A DNA stretch of 64,000 bases. It comes from Homalodisca vitripennis. Lineage: Eukaryota > Arthropoda > Insecta > Hemiptera > Cicadellidae. The number at the start of each line of letters is the position of its first letter. Within the stretch, counting starts at the first letter, position 1. A model generated the notes under the pieces. The model did no database searches, was not told the DNA's origin, and saw nothing but the letters and a program-made list of their open reading frames with translations. Of the stretch, positions 49,349-62,090 are shown one piece after another. Location: NCBI RefSeq assembly GCF_021130785.1, contig NC_060209.1, positions 19,119,501 through 19,183,500 on the forward strand, given 5' to 3'. A program made the position numbers and the translations under genes.

Positions 49349-51346
49349 TCACAGATCGCTAGCTGGACAGTAAAGTGAATGTGCACTATCCATCACAGGC
49401 ATAAGTCCAACTGTGTATCACAGAGGCTAGACCGGACAGCAAAGTGTATGAGCATTATCCCTAACAGGCATAAGTCCAACTGTGTATCACAAAGGGTAGA
49501 CTGGAAAGCAAAGTGTATGAGCATTATCCCTCACAGGCATAAGTCCAACTGTGTATCACAGAGGCTAGACTGGAAAGCAAAGTGTATGAGCACTCGCCCT
49601 CACAGGCATAAGTCCAACTGTGTATCACAGAGGCTAGACTGGACAGCAAAGTGTATGAGCACTACCCCTCACAGACATAAGTCCAACTGTGTATCACAGA
49701 GGCTAGACTGGACAGCAAAGTGTATGAGCACTACCCCTCACAGACATAAGTCCAACTGTGTATCACAGAGGCTAGACTGGACAGCAAAGTGTATGAGCAC
49801 TACCCCCTCACAGACATAAGTCCAACTGTGTATCACAGAGGCTAGACTGGACAGCAAAGTGTATGAGCACTACCCCTCACAGACATAAGTCCAACTGTGT
49901 ATCACAGAGGCTAGACTGGAAAGCAAAGTGTATGAGCACTACCCCTCACAGACATAAGTCCAACTGTGTATCACAGAGGCTAGACTGGAAAGCAAAGTGT
50001 ATGAGCACTACCCCTCACAGGTACATAAGTCCAACTGTGTATCACAGAGGCTAGACTGGACAGCAAAGTGTATGAGCACTATCCCTCACAGGACATAAGT
50101 CCAACTGTGTATCACAGAGGCTAGACTGGACAGCAAAGTGTATGAGCACTACCCTCACAGACATAAGTCCAACTGTGTATCACAGAGGCTAGACTGGACA
50201 GCAAAGTGTATGAGCACTACCCCTCACAGACATAGAAGTCCAACTGTGTATCACAGAGGCTAGACTGGACAGCAAAGTGTATGAGCACTACCCCTCACAG
50301 GCATAAGTCCAACTGTGTATCACAGAGGCTAGACTGGACAGCAAAGTGTATGAGCACTACCCCTCACAGACATAAGTCCAACTGTGTATCACAGAGGCTA
50401 GACTGGACAGCAAAGTGTATGAGCACTATCCCTCACAGGTATAAGTCCAACTGTGTATCACAGAGGCTAGACTGGAAAGCAAAGTGTATGAGCACTATCC
50501 CTCACAGGTAGAAGTCCAACTGTGTATCACAGAGGCTAGACTGGAAAGCAAAGTGTATGAGCACTATCCCTCACAGGTAAAGTCCAACTGTGTATCACAG
50601 AGGCTAGACTGGACAGCAAAGTGTATGAGCACTATCCCTCACAGGATAGAAGTCCAACTGTGTATCACAGAGGCTAGACTGGACAGCAAAGTGTATGAGC
50701 ACTACCCCTCACAGGCATAAGTCCAACTGTGTATCACAGAGGCTAGACTGGAAAGCAAAGTGTATGAGCACTCGCCCTCACAGACATAAGTCCAACTGTG
50801 TATCACAGAGGCTAGACTGGACAGCAAAGTGTATGAGCACTACGCCCTCACAGGCATAAGTCCAACTGTGTATCACAGAGGCTAGACTGGAAAGCAAAGT
50901 GTATGAGCACTATCCCTTCACAGGTAATAAGTCCAACTGTGTATCACAGAGGCTAGACTGGACAGCAAAGTGTATGAGCACTCGCCCTCACAGGCATAAG
51001 TCCAACTGTGTATCACAGAGGCTAGACTGGAAAGCAAAGTGTATGAGCACTATCCCTCACAGACATAAGTCCAACTGTGTATCACAGAGGCTAGACTGGA
51101 AAGCAAAGTGTATGAGCACTACCCCTCACAGGCATAAGTCCAACTGTGTATCACAGAGGCTAGACTGGAAAGCAAAGTGTATGAGAACTATCCCTACAGG
51201 TAAAGTCCAACTGTGTATAACAGAGGCTAGACTGGAAAGCAGTGTGAGCACTTGCCCTCACAGGCAAAAGTCCAACTGTGTATCACAGAGGCTTGGACAG
51301 CAAAGTCTATGAGCACTCGCTCTCACAGGCAAAAGTCCAACTGTGG
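49349..51346. repeat. 69 bp tandem repeat (minisatellite/satellite), ~29 copies
   Basis: The unit runs CATAAGTCCAACTGTGTATC, ACAGAGGCTAGACTGG(A/C), AGCAAAGTGTATGAGCAC and TA(C/T)CCCTCACAGG. Early copies repeat at exactly 69 bp (starts at 49400, 49469, 49538); later ones vary by 1-3 bp, mostly at the CACAGG/CATAAG junction. Edge copies are more diverged: the first lacks several bases (about 49349-49398), and the last three are shortened and end in GTCCAACTGTGGA. Two common variants (GGAAAGC and GGACAGC) are interspersed. Because 69 is a multiple of three and one frame lacks stops, the array gives long open frames of a 23-residue repeat. Junction indels break them, so protein coding is unlikely. 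Confidence 0.97.
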
Positions 51347-54180
51347 ACTTCGAGCGTGGAATTTTGTGTGTATTTGAATAAAGGTTATCTTGGATATATA
51401 ATCTAAAATTATTTATATTATTAAGCCTATAAGAAATAGGAAATTGCATTCAGTTATCATTCATTATTGTTATTTTGTTTTCTTATTTCACTTTTTAATG
51501 GTTGCTCGAACTAAGATCTTAACTTAAAAAAGTGGCATTATGTTCTAAAGTTTAATGGTTTTATATTGGCCTCAAAACATAAAAATTGCCATTAATTATC
51601 TTACGAGTATTTTAAAGTCTTATACAATGATTTAAAAAAGGATTTACGAAGATCTCTTCTTTTAACTGAATCTCAGTTTGATATTCTATAAAGTGATATG
51701 AGACCGGAAAAATACATCGCGAAGAGAATTGTTTAAACGTAAATTTATTGAAGTTTCATACAAACGATTAGCAGATATCCTGTTCATATACCGTTTTGGC
51801 TACTAATGTAAAAGAATGGTTAAAATATGAAATAAAAAACAGTTTTTCAAAATTTTAGATATTTGAGGAAGAGGTAAATTTTAATCTTCGAAACGTAGGA
51901 GTACATATATTGTTCTTACATAAAGAAAAGGCAAATGACCGTAAAATATTATCCATTTAAATATTTAACCGTTGTAAAACATCTTGTTCATGGGTTGTAT
52001 TAAGAAAGAGGTCAAGAAATCATGTAAATCGTGGCTGGTTATTCAAGATCCTAAATCACCACTTAAATAATGAATAGAGCCACTTAATTCTGTAATACTT
52101 CTGGTAAGAGGTTTAAGTGGAATAAGCAGCTTAGTGATTACTGATGTTTGCGTTTCCTTTTTTATTTCCAATTTGGAAAAAAACAAATATTTTTGTTAGA
52201 CTGCTATAATTTTAAATAAAAATTTACTATTTTAAATTTTATTTAAGTTTATAAATGCATCAGTAAAATTGATTTTTATCTCTGTGTCTGTTGATTTTAT
52301 TTGCACGTGGTTTCTGAAATAGACTGTTTTGGCAGCATCTTTAAATTTACATATATTTGCTCATTTACAGCTATTGTCTTATCTTAAATCATGAAAGAAG
52401 TGTGGCTAATTTATGCAACAACCCTTCATGATCGGAGTATTATAACCCTGGATGAGATTTAAAGGTTTATGTTATAAAAGTAACTGTGTTCAAAATAGTT
52501 ATATTGTCCATTTTATTTGCCTTATGGTGGATAATAAAGCATAATAATCAGCTAGTGTATGCCATTTTTAGCTTGTAATAATTTTTGACAAATCTAAACC
52601 AGCTTGATGCCATGGCATTGCGACGGCTTCTCTGTAATTCATTTGTTTCTTAATGTTTCGTTTCATATTTTCCATCAAAGATAAAGTGAGTAATGAGGGG
52701 AGGGATAAGATAAGGATAATCAAGTTTCTTCATACACCCTAGAAGAAAGTGTTCTTACTCTTCTTCTCATGTCTCTTTTAGGAAAATTATGTTTCTTATA
52801 TACCCTACACCTAATTTCGAATGAGAATAAATATATTTTTTTATTATATTAGGATCCTTTAGAATGCCAGCAATAAATGGAAATTTTACGGCTCCTATGC
52901 ATTTATATCTTTGTGGTTTAGAGAGTTCCGTGAGTAAAATTAGTCTTAAATCACCAGAACTATGTCGATTACCATTTTATCCTCTTAAAAAATAAGGTGA
53001 GATATTGTAATTAGTTCTAAAAGGACCTTCAAAGCAGGCAGTGGGTGGCACACTCTTATGTCTAGACTAGCAATAGCCCTTATTACTTATGGAGCCCCAT
53101 CAATTCCAACAGCCATTTCCCGTAGTAGACTAGACCTGTCAAATTGCCCTTGCACCCCAGAATCTCGATATTTGCGGTTAGAGATGTGCCGCTTCTATAA
53201 ATCCATAAGGTTGCCCATATTTATGTGACACGTTGGTGTTTGCTGTAACCAACGAAGGTTAAACTGGAAGACATAATAAACCATCGAGAAGATAGAACCA
53301 TACTTCGAATCAAACGCAAACATTGAATCAAAGAAAAATTGCAGGATATGGAATTTTCGATATTGCCTGAATCACGATAAATTGGTAGTTTTTACCAATA
53401 GAAAATGAAGTAGTGATTGGACAACAAATCGTGGTTACCATTAATTGCTCACAGTGTTCCATAAAATACACCAAATACTGATGAGTTTTATTGGTGATAT
53501 CTCCCGATTAAATTACAAGACCTACATCTGGTTAAAGGCATCGATGGAACATGATTGGAAAAATAATTTTTACACAACCAGTGAAATTGAGGTTGGTTTA
53601 AGCTTTTGTGCCAATTGACTTGAAAACCATTCAAATTAGGTACTAATATTTTACAAGTATTAAAATATAGTAAAGGTTGCCAACATTCTGGTCATATTTT
53701 GAATGTAAAAGTGCTATGTGAAATTAATATAAAACATTTTAAAAGCTTATGATAAAAAATGCTAAAATAATTTCATTTAAAGTGGTAAAATAAAAAAAAA
53801 ATAGCCTCTCCGCAATATTATAAAGTTCAGTATATAGGGACGCTAGCATTGAATTTTAGCACTTCGTATTTAAAAAAACGAATCCGTACAAGTAATATGG
53901 TTTAATTTCGGAGGTATGCAGAACTCACGGATTTTACTATGAACAAAATAACCTGGCACAAACAACGAAAAAGAAAACCGCAAGTTATTACTGCAAACAC
54001 GAGTGTACTTGGCATGGAAAGTGATTTATTTTAATAAACCTGGGTTTTATTATTTTTTACGCAAAACACTGATACGTTATATTATCACCTTAATTTAACT
54101 AAGATAACTCCAGAGAATATTTGGAATATTGATACTAACGGAAATAATTTTAAAAACATATGGATAAATAAATACTATAT
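51347..54180. other. AT-rich spacer, no gene recognised
   Basis: No motif-bearing frame. About 53035-53180 is less AT-rich but unassigned. Nothing else seen. Confidence 0.5.
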
Positions 54181-54240
54181 AATTAGCGTAATCACCCGGC
54201 AAATGAGAGAATTGGGTTAGAATCCCGGTGGAGCAAGTGT
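54181..54240 (+). mobile_element. tRNA-like SINE head with TA-rich tail
   Basis: TAGCGTAATCACCCGGC resembles a tRNA A box plus anticodon-arm sequence. GGGTTAGAATCCCGGTGG (54214-54231) is close to a tRNA B box and T-arm, with a TTC-to-TTA change. The two boxes are about 33 bp apart, as in tRNA genes. There is no tRNA acceptor pairing that I can see, and the sequence leads into a long TA tract. A tRNA-derived SINE or its fragment is the best reading; a degraded tRNA pseudogene is the alternative. Confidence 0.5.
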
Positions 54241-54245
54241 TTTAC

Positions 54246-54299
<54 letters not shown>

Positions 54300-54367
54300 G
54301 TAAAACATATATATATATATATATATATATTCAGTATATATATATATATATATACATATATATATAC
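54238..54367. repeat. Compound (TA)n with inverted-repeat caps
   Basis: TGTTTTACTGAAT (54238-54250) is the exact inverse of ATTCAGTAAAACA (54295-54307), with a TA run between. Two further TA runs follow, separated by TATTCAGTATA (about 54331) and TACATA. The whole tract can fold into large hairpins. Confidence 0.9.
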
Positions 54368-57300
54368 TTGTGAGACTTTTCTGCATTTATTTATTAAAAT
54401 TTGTACTACCTAATTTTTAGTTGAAATGTACTAATAAATTCACATTTAAATTTCTCATATTATTATAATATTACGGATTAAAATTTTGAATATATTAATG
54501 CTGGTCACGTAGTGAAAATAGCTTCAGTATGTTTTAAATTATACGAATATAGTGTAGCAGAAATAGTGCAAATAACAGTTAGAATCCTTGAGTGTTAAAA
54601 CGCTTTTTTTCGAAATCATGTTAATGTTTGAAACACCAAATACGATCGCTTTAGCATGATGATAATTTGTAATCGCATCCAAATAATTTGCAGATTAGAA
54701 ATTCCGCGAAATTTATCCTTTGCTTCAATTCAGAAGACTCATAATTTCAAATAAAGTAGAATATTTGTTGCTAAATGAAAAAAACGTTTATTTCTTATAC
54801 GGATTACTCTTCAAGCACTATGACCTTTTGATCGTTACGATTCATGTTTAGTTTTTGCATGTGCATGTGCATGTGCAAGTATGCATTCACATTTCTGTAA
54901 TATGGGAAAGTTGGACAATTAGTGATGAGTGGGAGAGTGAATTAGGGCTACCTTTTATATATAGAGAATTAATATTTCATGAATATTAAATTTTGTTATA
55001 TATTTTATTTCCAGTGTTATAAGGAGATATTTAGTTAGCAGAAAGTTTCGTAGGTTTAGAAATTGAATAACATAAATAATTAAATAATAAATTATTAAGA
55101 TCGGAAGAGACCGTTATTTACTATGAAGATCTTAGGTTGTAAATTTGTATTAATCATTTTAAGTAAGTTACTTAATACGATTTTAAACGGAAAAATATTT
55201 AAACCGGAAATAGTATCAACAGGTAATATTTCTTTATTTTTATTTCCAACATATGTGGGAAATTACTGTAGACTTTTTCTTAAACAATTTCAAACTAAAT
55301 CAGTTACCGAGGATAAGAGACAAGTTGTCACGTGCAGCCAGTATATTATCCTTATCCGGGGAAGCAGCATTGAGAGTTATGGTTCAGTACCGAGTTTGTT
55401 ACCGCCATCCTTCTGGTATCAGGGTTTTCAAACTTGTTATCAAAATTTACTATTGAGATGATAAAGATGCGAAAGTCAATATCTGTTCCAAGAACAAGAG
55501 AGACCTCTTGTTTTTCTGGATCTGGGCTTCTTCTACCAGAAACATTATCTAGAGAAACTAAAAAAAAAAAAACAAAGTATAAACCGTGCTGCTACTTCAC
55601 AGCCCAATATAGTTTATTTTACCCTGGCATGAACCTTGTATTATTGGCTTCCTACAATGCCCAAACATTAATACTGTACTTCTAAACTACTCCTTCACTG
55701 CACTTTGAAGTTTAAGATAGCGAACAATTTGTTGTCGGATTATATCAATATTTAATCTACCATAAAGTGATGACTATAGCTATAGATACATTCCTAAACC
55801 TAAATTGATTGTCATGATCACTTACGGATTTTTGGATCGTGTCCTTTACAGGACGAATATATTTTAAAATGCTTGTTTGAGGTTTTGAAGTAACTATCTA
55901 AACTATGATATATATTTTTTAAAAGTCCATTTGTGAATTACAGGCTAAGCTATTATTCATTATAACCGTCAAATTTGTTACAGTAGGTTTACAGATGTTT
56001 GTACAGAGCACACAACAATGTACACATTGTCTCACAATAAAATTAAGGAATCTGTTCAGTAAAGTTTCTCTTGATTTTGAAAGTGAATAAAATATATTTG
56101 TTCGGATGAAACAAACTAATTGTAAATCTCGTTCGTTTTTAAACCGTCGTTAAAAATCTGCGTCATAGGAAATGTAAAAACCATATCATTAAAACGTAAA
56201 ATTATTAAATAGTTCAGTGCACCATAAGCACGAAATTAAAAAAAAAAATCTTTGATACATTAAGGAATGTTTGATGGGATGGAAATATAATAATATCAGC
56301 AATAAATCATTAATATCTAATAATAAATAACAATTCTGCTATGGGTATAATGATAACAAGCAATATAATGACCAAAATATAAAAATTATCCTATACCTGT
56401 ACTAAAACAGAGTATATTGAGTTTGAAACACATGGAACGGTAGTAATCGTCTAAGTTAAATTCCGGGTTCAAGAAGAAACATTTATAAAATACAGGTTGA
56501 ACAAAATTTCTGAATAAATGCCTATAAAACTGAAGCGTTGCAATCATTACAGCGTCTGCTGTTGCGTGTGTGTTGGTGGGATCGCTAATTTAGACTATAT
56601 GGTGACAGCGTTAGCCATCTTGAAACCAGAATCTTGTATTTGGTTGACACTTTTTAAATTGAGAGGTGCAAATAATTTTTAACTTTGTCGTGCTATGGAA
56701 TTCACGTATAACTGTAAATATGTGATTTTAAAACTATATATTTGGGTAGAAAATTTAACCTTTTATTTTCTCCAGGTGAGAATTATTCTAAGATTTACGG
56801 TAATATATTAAGGAAAAACAATAATTAGTTATAGAACAAAACAATAAAAATTCATCAAGTGAGTGCTTCAGAAGGAACACATACATATATTGTTTAAGAC
56901 AATATGTTAAATATGTTTATTAACACGATATATAAAAGTCAATTAAATTCAAAATACAGTAAGTTTTATAAATTTTAAAGAACAACATTCTTATAAAAAC
57001 ATATATTAGGTTAAATGTTTAGTAATCTTCTCGAATTTTTGCACGATTTTAGGGCACTGATTTGGATTTTATTTTATGCTTAATAAATAAATGTACATTC
57101 TAAATTATCTAATTAACATTTATCTTTATCAAATTTACAATAAAATCAATAAACATCTAAAGTTTAATGGAAGCATTTTCAATTACATTGAGCACTATTA
57201 ACAATAGAGTAGTGTAGAGGATCTGTAAGCTAACCTATATTAAAATGAATGTACACGGAATTGTTGAGAGCACTTCCCCCCTTGTAATGTCTCAGTGTCG

Positions 57301-59052
57301 ATATCGGATTCTAAAGCGCAATAAACGGATGAAAGGACAAAGCAGTGATATCCCGAAGCGGTTTCCAGCGATCTTGTACTCAGTCAAGCGATATAACGAG
57401 TCCTTCACACTGACACCAGTCTGCATTCCCTCTTAGAAAGTCAATTCGTTCAGTTCTTTGTGCAGTTAACAGCATACATGTTCATAACACTTATCTTATA
57501 CTTTTCTGGGATTTGTATTCATTATCACTAATTGATGTTTAGCAAAATTAAAATTATAATGGAGTGAATGATAATTGAGTATTTCCAAACAGGAAATGTG
57601 TTTTCCAAATCTTACCATCACCGAACAAGTGAGTAACTTTTATAGGATTACCAATTATTTTTCATACTAATTTAGATATCATCGATTAGGTAAGTACTCA
57701 TCTACGTTATAAGATGTCCTAAAACATAAGATGGTCAGAATTTGGCTCCGAAGACTCCCTTTGAGGCAGTCGGCTACAACTCTGCTATATGAACCTTAGC
57801 TGGATTGTTCTATTGAAATAATGTACTAATTATAGCGCTAAATGTTTTAAAATAACAATGTCAAGTATTTGCCAACACGCAGAGCCTAAAAATAAGAGCC
57901 ACTTGCAATTCTACTTATAATTTAAAGCTGAATATCCTAAGATAAGCTTACTTCCATTCCTAAACTGCAAATAATCGCATTTTGCATAATATAATTAACA
58001 AATATTGTTTTCGTATTGGCACCGCACTAGACTAAAATAGTTCAATCGTAAGATTAATTCAATAATTTATCATTCAATTTTGGAGGGAAATTCACTGTTC
58101 TTTAAATTTAAATCTAAAATGGTTAAGAATATTGGAATAGACTTGAGTAGCTATCAATTATCTCAGGAGTGTTTAGAATGTCGTAGATGAAGAATTCGTG
58201 AATATAATGTCAAATATTTCAGCGAAAAATTGCTTGCGAAGCGGCGGAAGACTGCTAGTTTTCCATAACTTTACAGAGAGAAATATTTGTATTTAATAAA
58301 ACAAAAACTGTAAATCTTTAACAAATAGTTTTATAGTAGCAGCCATGAGAACTAAAATAATATCTTACGAATTCTTCAAACACAAACTGAATAAGCTTAG
58401 AGGCCATTTCCAGTTCGAGCAGCTACATAATTATGCATTCCGGTGGAGAGCGGAACATCTGGCCCCCTTGGGTCAAATGGTACAGCGCGTCCATCCTTTC
58501 TTATACTGCTTTACTCTCTTTCTTGTCTAACATTTGTTTGTTGTACAATAAATTATGCAATATTACACGCAATAGTTTCTTTATATACAGAATAATGTTA
58601 AAGTTGCAATGAATAACAAACTTTATATTACTACTATCCATCAATCCAAGAACATAAGGGACATAAGGTAGCTTACAAGGCACCCAAACATACATATATG
58701 TATAACATGTACTCAACTGTTTATATATAAAGGCGTTTTATGTATTACCCGTAGTTTTTAAGAGAGTGAAACTTATGAAATAAAACTAAAAAAGTTACTC
58801 TTAAAAATTATAATCTTATAGTAACAAAAATGTGAATTAATATAATGTTTTTTAATTCTTTTGCTTCAAACTTTACGTGAATAAGAAATTACTTAAATAG
58901 TATGATTTAACAAACAGTTATAGTTAACAGTACAAATTAATTGAACATAAGCGATCAAGGAATAATTTTACTTCTCTAACATATTTTTTACCATTCAAAT
59001 GTCATGTTGAAATGAATACTTACAAAACTATATAGAAAGAACTATGATAATA
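54368..59052. other. AT-rich spacer, no gene recognised
   Basis: Several open frames of 60-112 codons (for example 55123-55461 and 57245-57436) have no recognised motif. A small (TGCATG)n-like run lies at about 54856-54882. The patch at about 55310-55420 is less AT-rich. No feature can be supported. Confidence 0.5.
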
Positions 59053-60932
59053 TATGACTGTTTCACTTGCACTTTCCATATGGAACAGGATACCTCAGAA
59101 TACATCGCTGTGAGTGAGGAGAGAAGCTAAGCAGTAGTTACAATTAGTAGATTGGACATCAGTCCCTACCTCTCTACCCTCTCGCACCTGATACCACAAT
59201 ACTTACGTTGACAGTTTCACTTGCATTGTCTATGTAGACAAGGATACCTCAGAGTACGTAGTTGTGAGTGAGGAGAGAGAAGCAAAGCAGTCTGTTACAA
59301 TTAGTAGATTGGACATCAGTCCCTACCTCTCTACCCTCTCGCACCTGATACCACAATACTAACGTTGACAGTTTCACTTGCATTGTCTATGTAGACAAGG
59401 ATACCTCAGAGTACGTAGTTGTGAGTGAGGAGAGAGAAGCAAAGCAGTCTGTTACAATTAGTAGATTGGACATCAGTCCCTACCTCTCTACCCTCTCGCA
59501 CCTGATACCACAATACTAACGTTGACAGTTTCACTTGCATTGTCTATGTAGACAAGGACACCTCAGAGTACGTAGTTGTGAGTGAGGAGAGAGAAGCAAA
59601 GCAGTCTGTTACAATTAGTAGATTGGACATCAGTCCCTACCTCTCTACCCTCTCGCACCTGATACCACAATACTAACGTTGACAGTTTCACTTGCATTGT
59701 CTATGTAGACAAGGACACCTCAGAGTACGTAGTTGTGAGTGAGGAGAGAGAAGCAAAGCAGTCTGTTACAATTAGTAGATTGGACATCAGTCCCTACCCC
59801 TCTACCCTCTCGCACCTGATACCACAATACTAACGTTGACAGTTTCACTTGCATTGTCTATGTAGACAAGGACACCTCAGAGTACGTAGTTGTGAGTGAG
59901 GAGAGAGAAGCAAAGCAGTCTGTTACAATTATTAGATTGGACATCAGTCCCTATTTCTCTACCCTCTCGCACCTGATACCACAATACTAACGTTGACAGT
60001 TTCACTTGCATTGTCTATGTAGACAAGGACACCTCAGAGTACGTAGTTGTGAGTGAGGAGAGAGAAGCAAAGCAGTCTGTTACAATTAGTAGATTGGACA
60101 TCAGTCCCTACCCCTCTACCCTCTCGCACCTGATACCACAATACTAACGTTGACAGTTTCACTTGCATTGTCTATGTAGACAAGGATACCTCAGAGTACG
60201 TAGTTGTGAGTGAGGAGAGAGAAGCAAAGCAGTCTGTTACAATTAGTAGATTGGACATCAGTCCCTACCTCTCTACCCTCTCGCACCTGATACCACAATA
60301 CTAACGTTGACAGTTTCACTTGCATTGTCTATGTAGACAAGGATACCTCAGAGTACGTAGTTGTGAGTGAGGAGAGAGAAGCAAAGCAGTCTGTTACAAT
60401 TAGTAGATTGGACATCAGTCCCTACCCCTCTACCCTCACGCACCTGATACCACAATACTAACGTTGACCAGTTTCACTTGCATTGTCTATGTAGACAAGG
60501 ATACCTCAGAGTACGTAGTTGTGAGTGAGGAGAGAGAAGCAAAGCAGTCTGTTACAATTAGTAGATTGGACATCAGTCCCTACCCCTCTACCCTCTCGCA
60601 CCTGATACCACAATACTAACGTTGACAGTTTCACTTGCATTGTCTATGTAGACAAGGATACCTCAGAGTACGTAGTTGTGAGTGAGGAGAGAGAAACAAA
60701 GCAGTCTGTTACAATTAGTAGATTGGACATCAGTCCCTACCCCTCTACCCTCTCGCACCTGATACCACAATACTAACGTTGACAGTTTCACTTGCATTGT
60801 CTATGTAGACAAGGATACCTCAGAGTACGTAGTTGTGAGTGAGGAGAGAGAAACAAAGCAGTCTGTTACAATTAGTAGATTGGACATCAGTCCCTACTTC
60901 TCTACCCTCTCCCACTTGATGCCATAATACAT
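59053..60932. repeat. 157 bp tandem repeat (satellite-like), ~12 copies
   Basis: Each unit starts GTTGACAGTTTCACTTGCAT and contains GTCTATGTAGACAAGG, CCTCAGAGTACGTAGTTGTG, AGTGAGGAGAGAGAAGCAAA and GATTGGACATCAGTCCCTAC, ending ACCACAATACTAAC. Unit starts at 59207, 59364, 59521, 59678, 59835 and so on are exactly 157 bp apart; one copy near 60463 has a single extra C. The first unit (59053) and the last ~40 bases (about 60895-60932) are the most diverged, as expected for array edges. Variants cluster: GGACACC is confined to four adjacent copies (about 59520-60148), and GAGAAACAAAG to the last two. This indicates local unequal exchange. Confidence 0.97.
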
Positions 60933-62090
60933 CGTCCAATACTATCGTGTATTACCTGGTTTTTGCTTACGAAAAAATATATTTCTGTACACAAGAGTGT
61001 TAAAATAACAGATTTCAAACCATTTTTTATGTGATTCAAAAAATGTAATGGCATTTCTGTAATCATAAGTATAGTACATGAGAAATTTCTTCTTGAGAAA
61101 TAAACTGTGGCTATTAATATATATACTAAATATATTTAGCCTATATTTTATTTAAGTGTACTTAGGAAGAATAATTATTTTTCTTACATTGTTGTTACTA
61201 GATAGTTTATTTAGTTCAATGATGTCATCAGTTTGTCGACAAGAAAAGTGTTGCGACTTGTGGCTTTAAATATGTGACTTATTGAAGAAAGAAGATTGTT
61301 GATAATAATGAGATCAAAATTTAATTTAAAAAATATATTATACGGTATTTTGTCTTCCAAATATATAGTAAGAAACTTCAAAAATTATACTTTAACTCTA
61401 AAAATCATCATTATTTTATAAAATTTTAATATTAAGAATTAAATAAAAACAGAACTTTCTTTGTCGATATTTTTCTATAATCCTCTTCACTTTAGGACAC
61501 TGCATGGCCTCGCTCCAATTTGGTTTTTGTACAGTCAAGTTTAAAAACTTAGCACTCCGGTTAGCACCCAATTGTATTACTTCTCTCGGTTTATAGGGTT
61601 AACTAGCTTATACACAAGGCTTCGCAAGCATTTTCTATGCTAAATTCCGTTTATTTCATTGAATAGCTTCCACGATATCACACACTACCTGTTTTAGATT
61701 AATGTGCAGAAACTCCAAATTCCAAAGTCGGGTTCTTAGCTTTTTTAGTGAAAGCACTTATGATTTAATACAGTATGGTCATATTACATTTTAAAATTCA
61801 ATTATTCGTATCATGTATCAAGTACCTATGTTCAATGTTTATGGGCAAGAGTATCATAGGTTAAGAAAAGTTACGAGTATCTAATTCTTATTTCAGGGTT
61901 TGCACTTTTAAATGCCTCGTGCGAATTAATTGTATTTCTGAAGACAAATTGGTGTTAGCTATTTATTCCGAGCAGAACAATTTGCAGACCTATGTATAAT
62001 TGTGTGGCGAGGTTGCATTCAAAACAGTACATATTTTTATTGAAATAAAAATAATATTGATATTGAAAATTAATAACCGAAATCAATCAA
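60933..62090. other. AT-rich spacer, no gene recognised
   Basis: No gene or repeat recognised up to the mariner target TA. Confidence 0.5.

Noticed and set aside
49379..51312. Long open frames of a 23-residue repeat
   Set aside because: Created by a 69 bp tandem repeat whose length is a multiple of three. Repeated frameshifts at unit junctions and the lack of flanking coding context argue against a protein.
49349..51346. CRISPR-like array
   Set aside because: The repeated unit is contiguous, with no unique spacers, and the context is eukaryotic. It is a tandem minisatellite.
55123..55685. Overlapping frames of 67-112 codons
   Set aside because: No recognised motif; competing frames overlap and no splice or start context could be judged.
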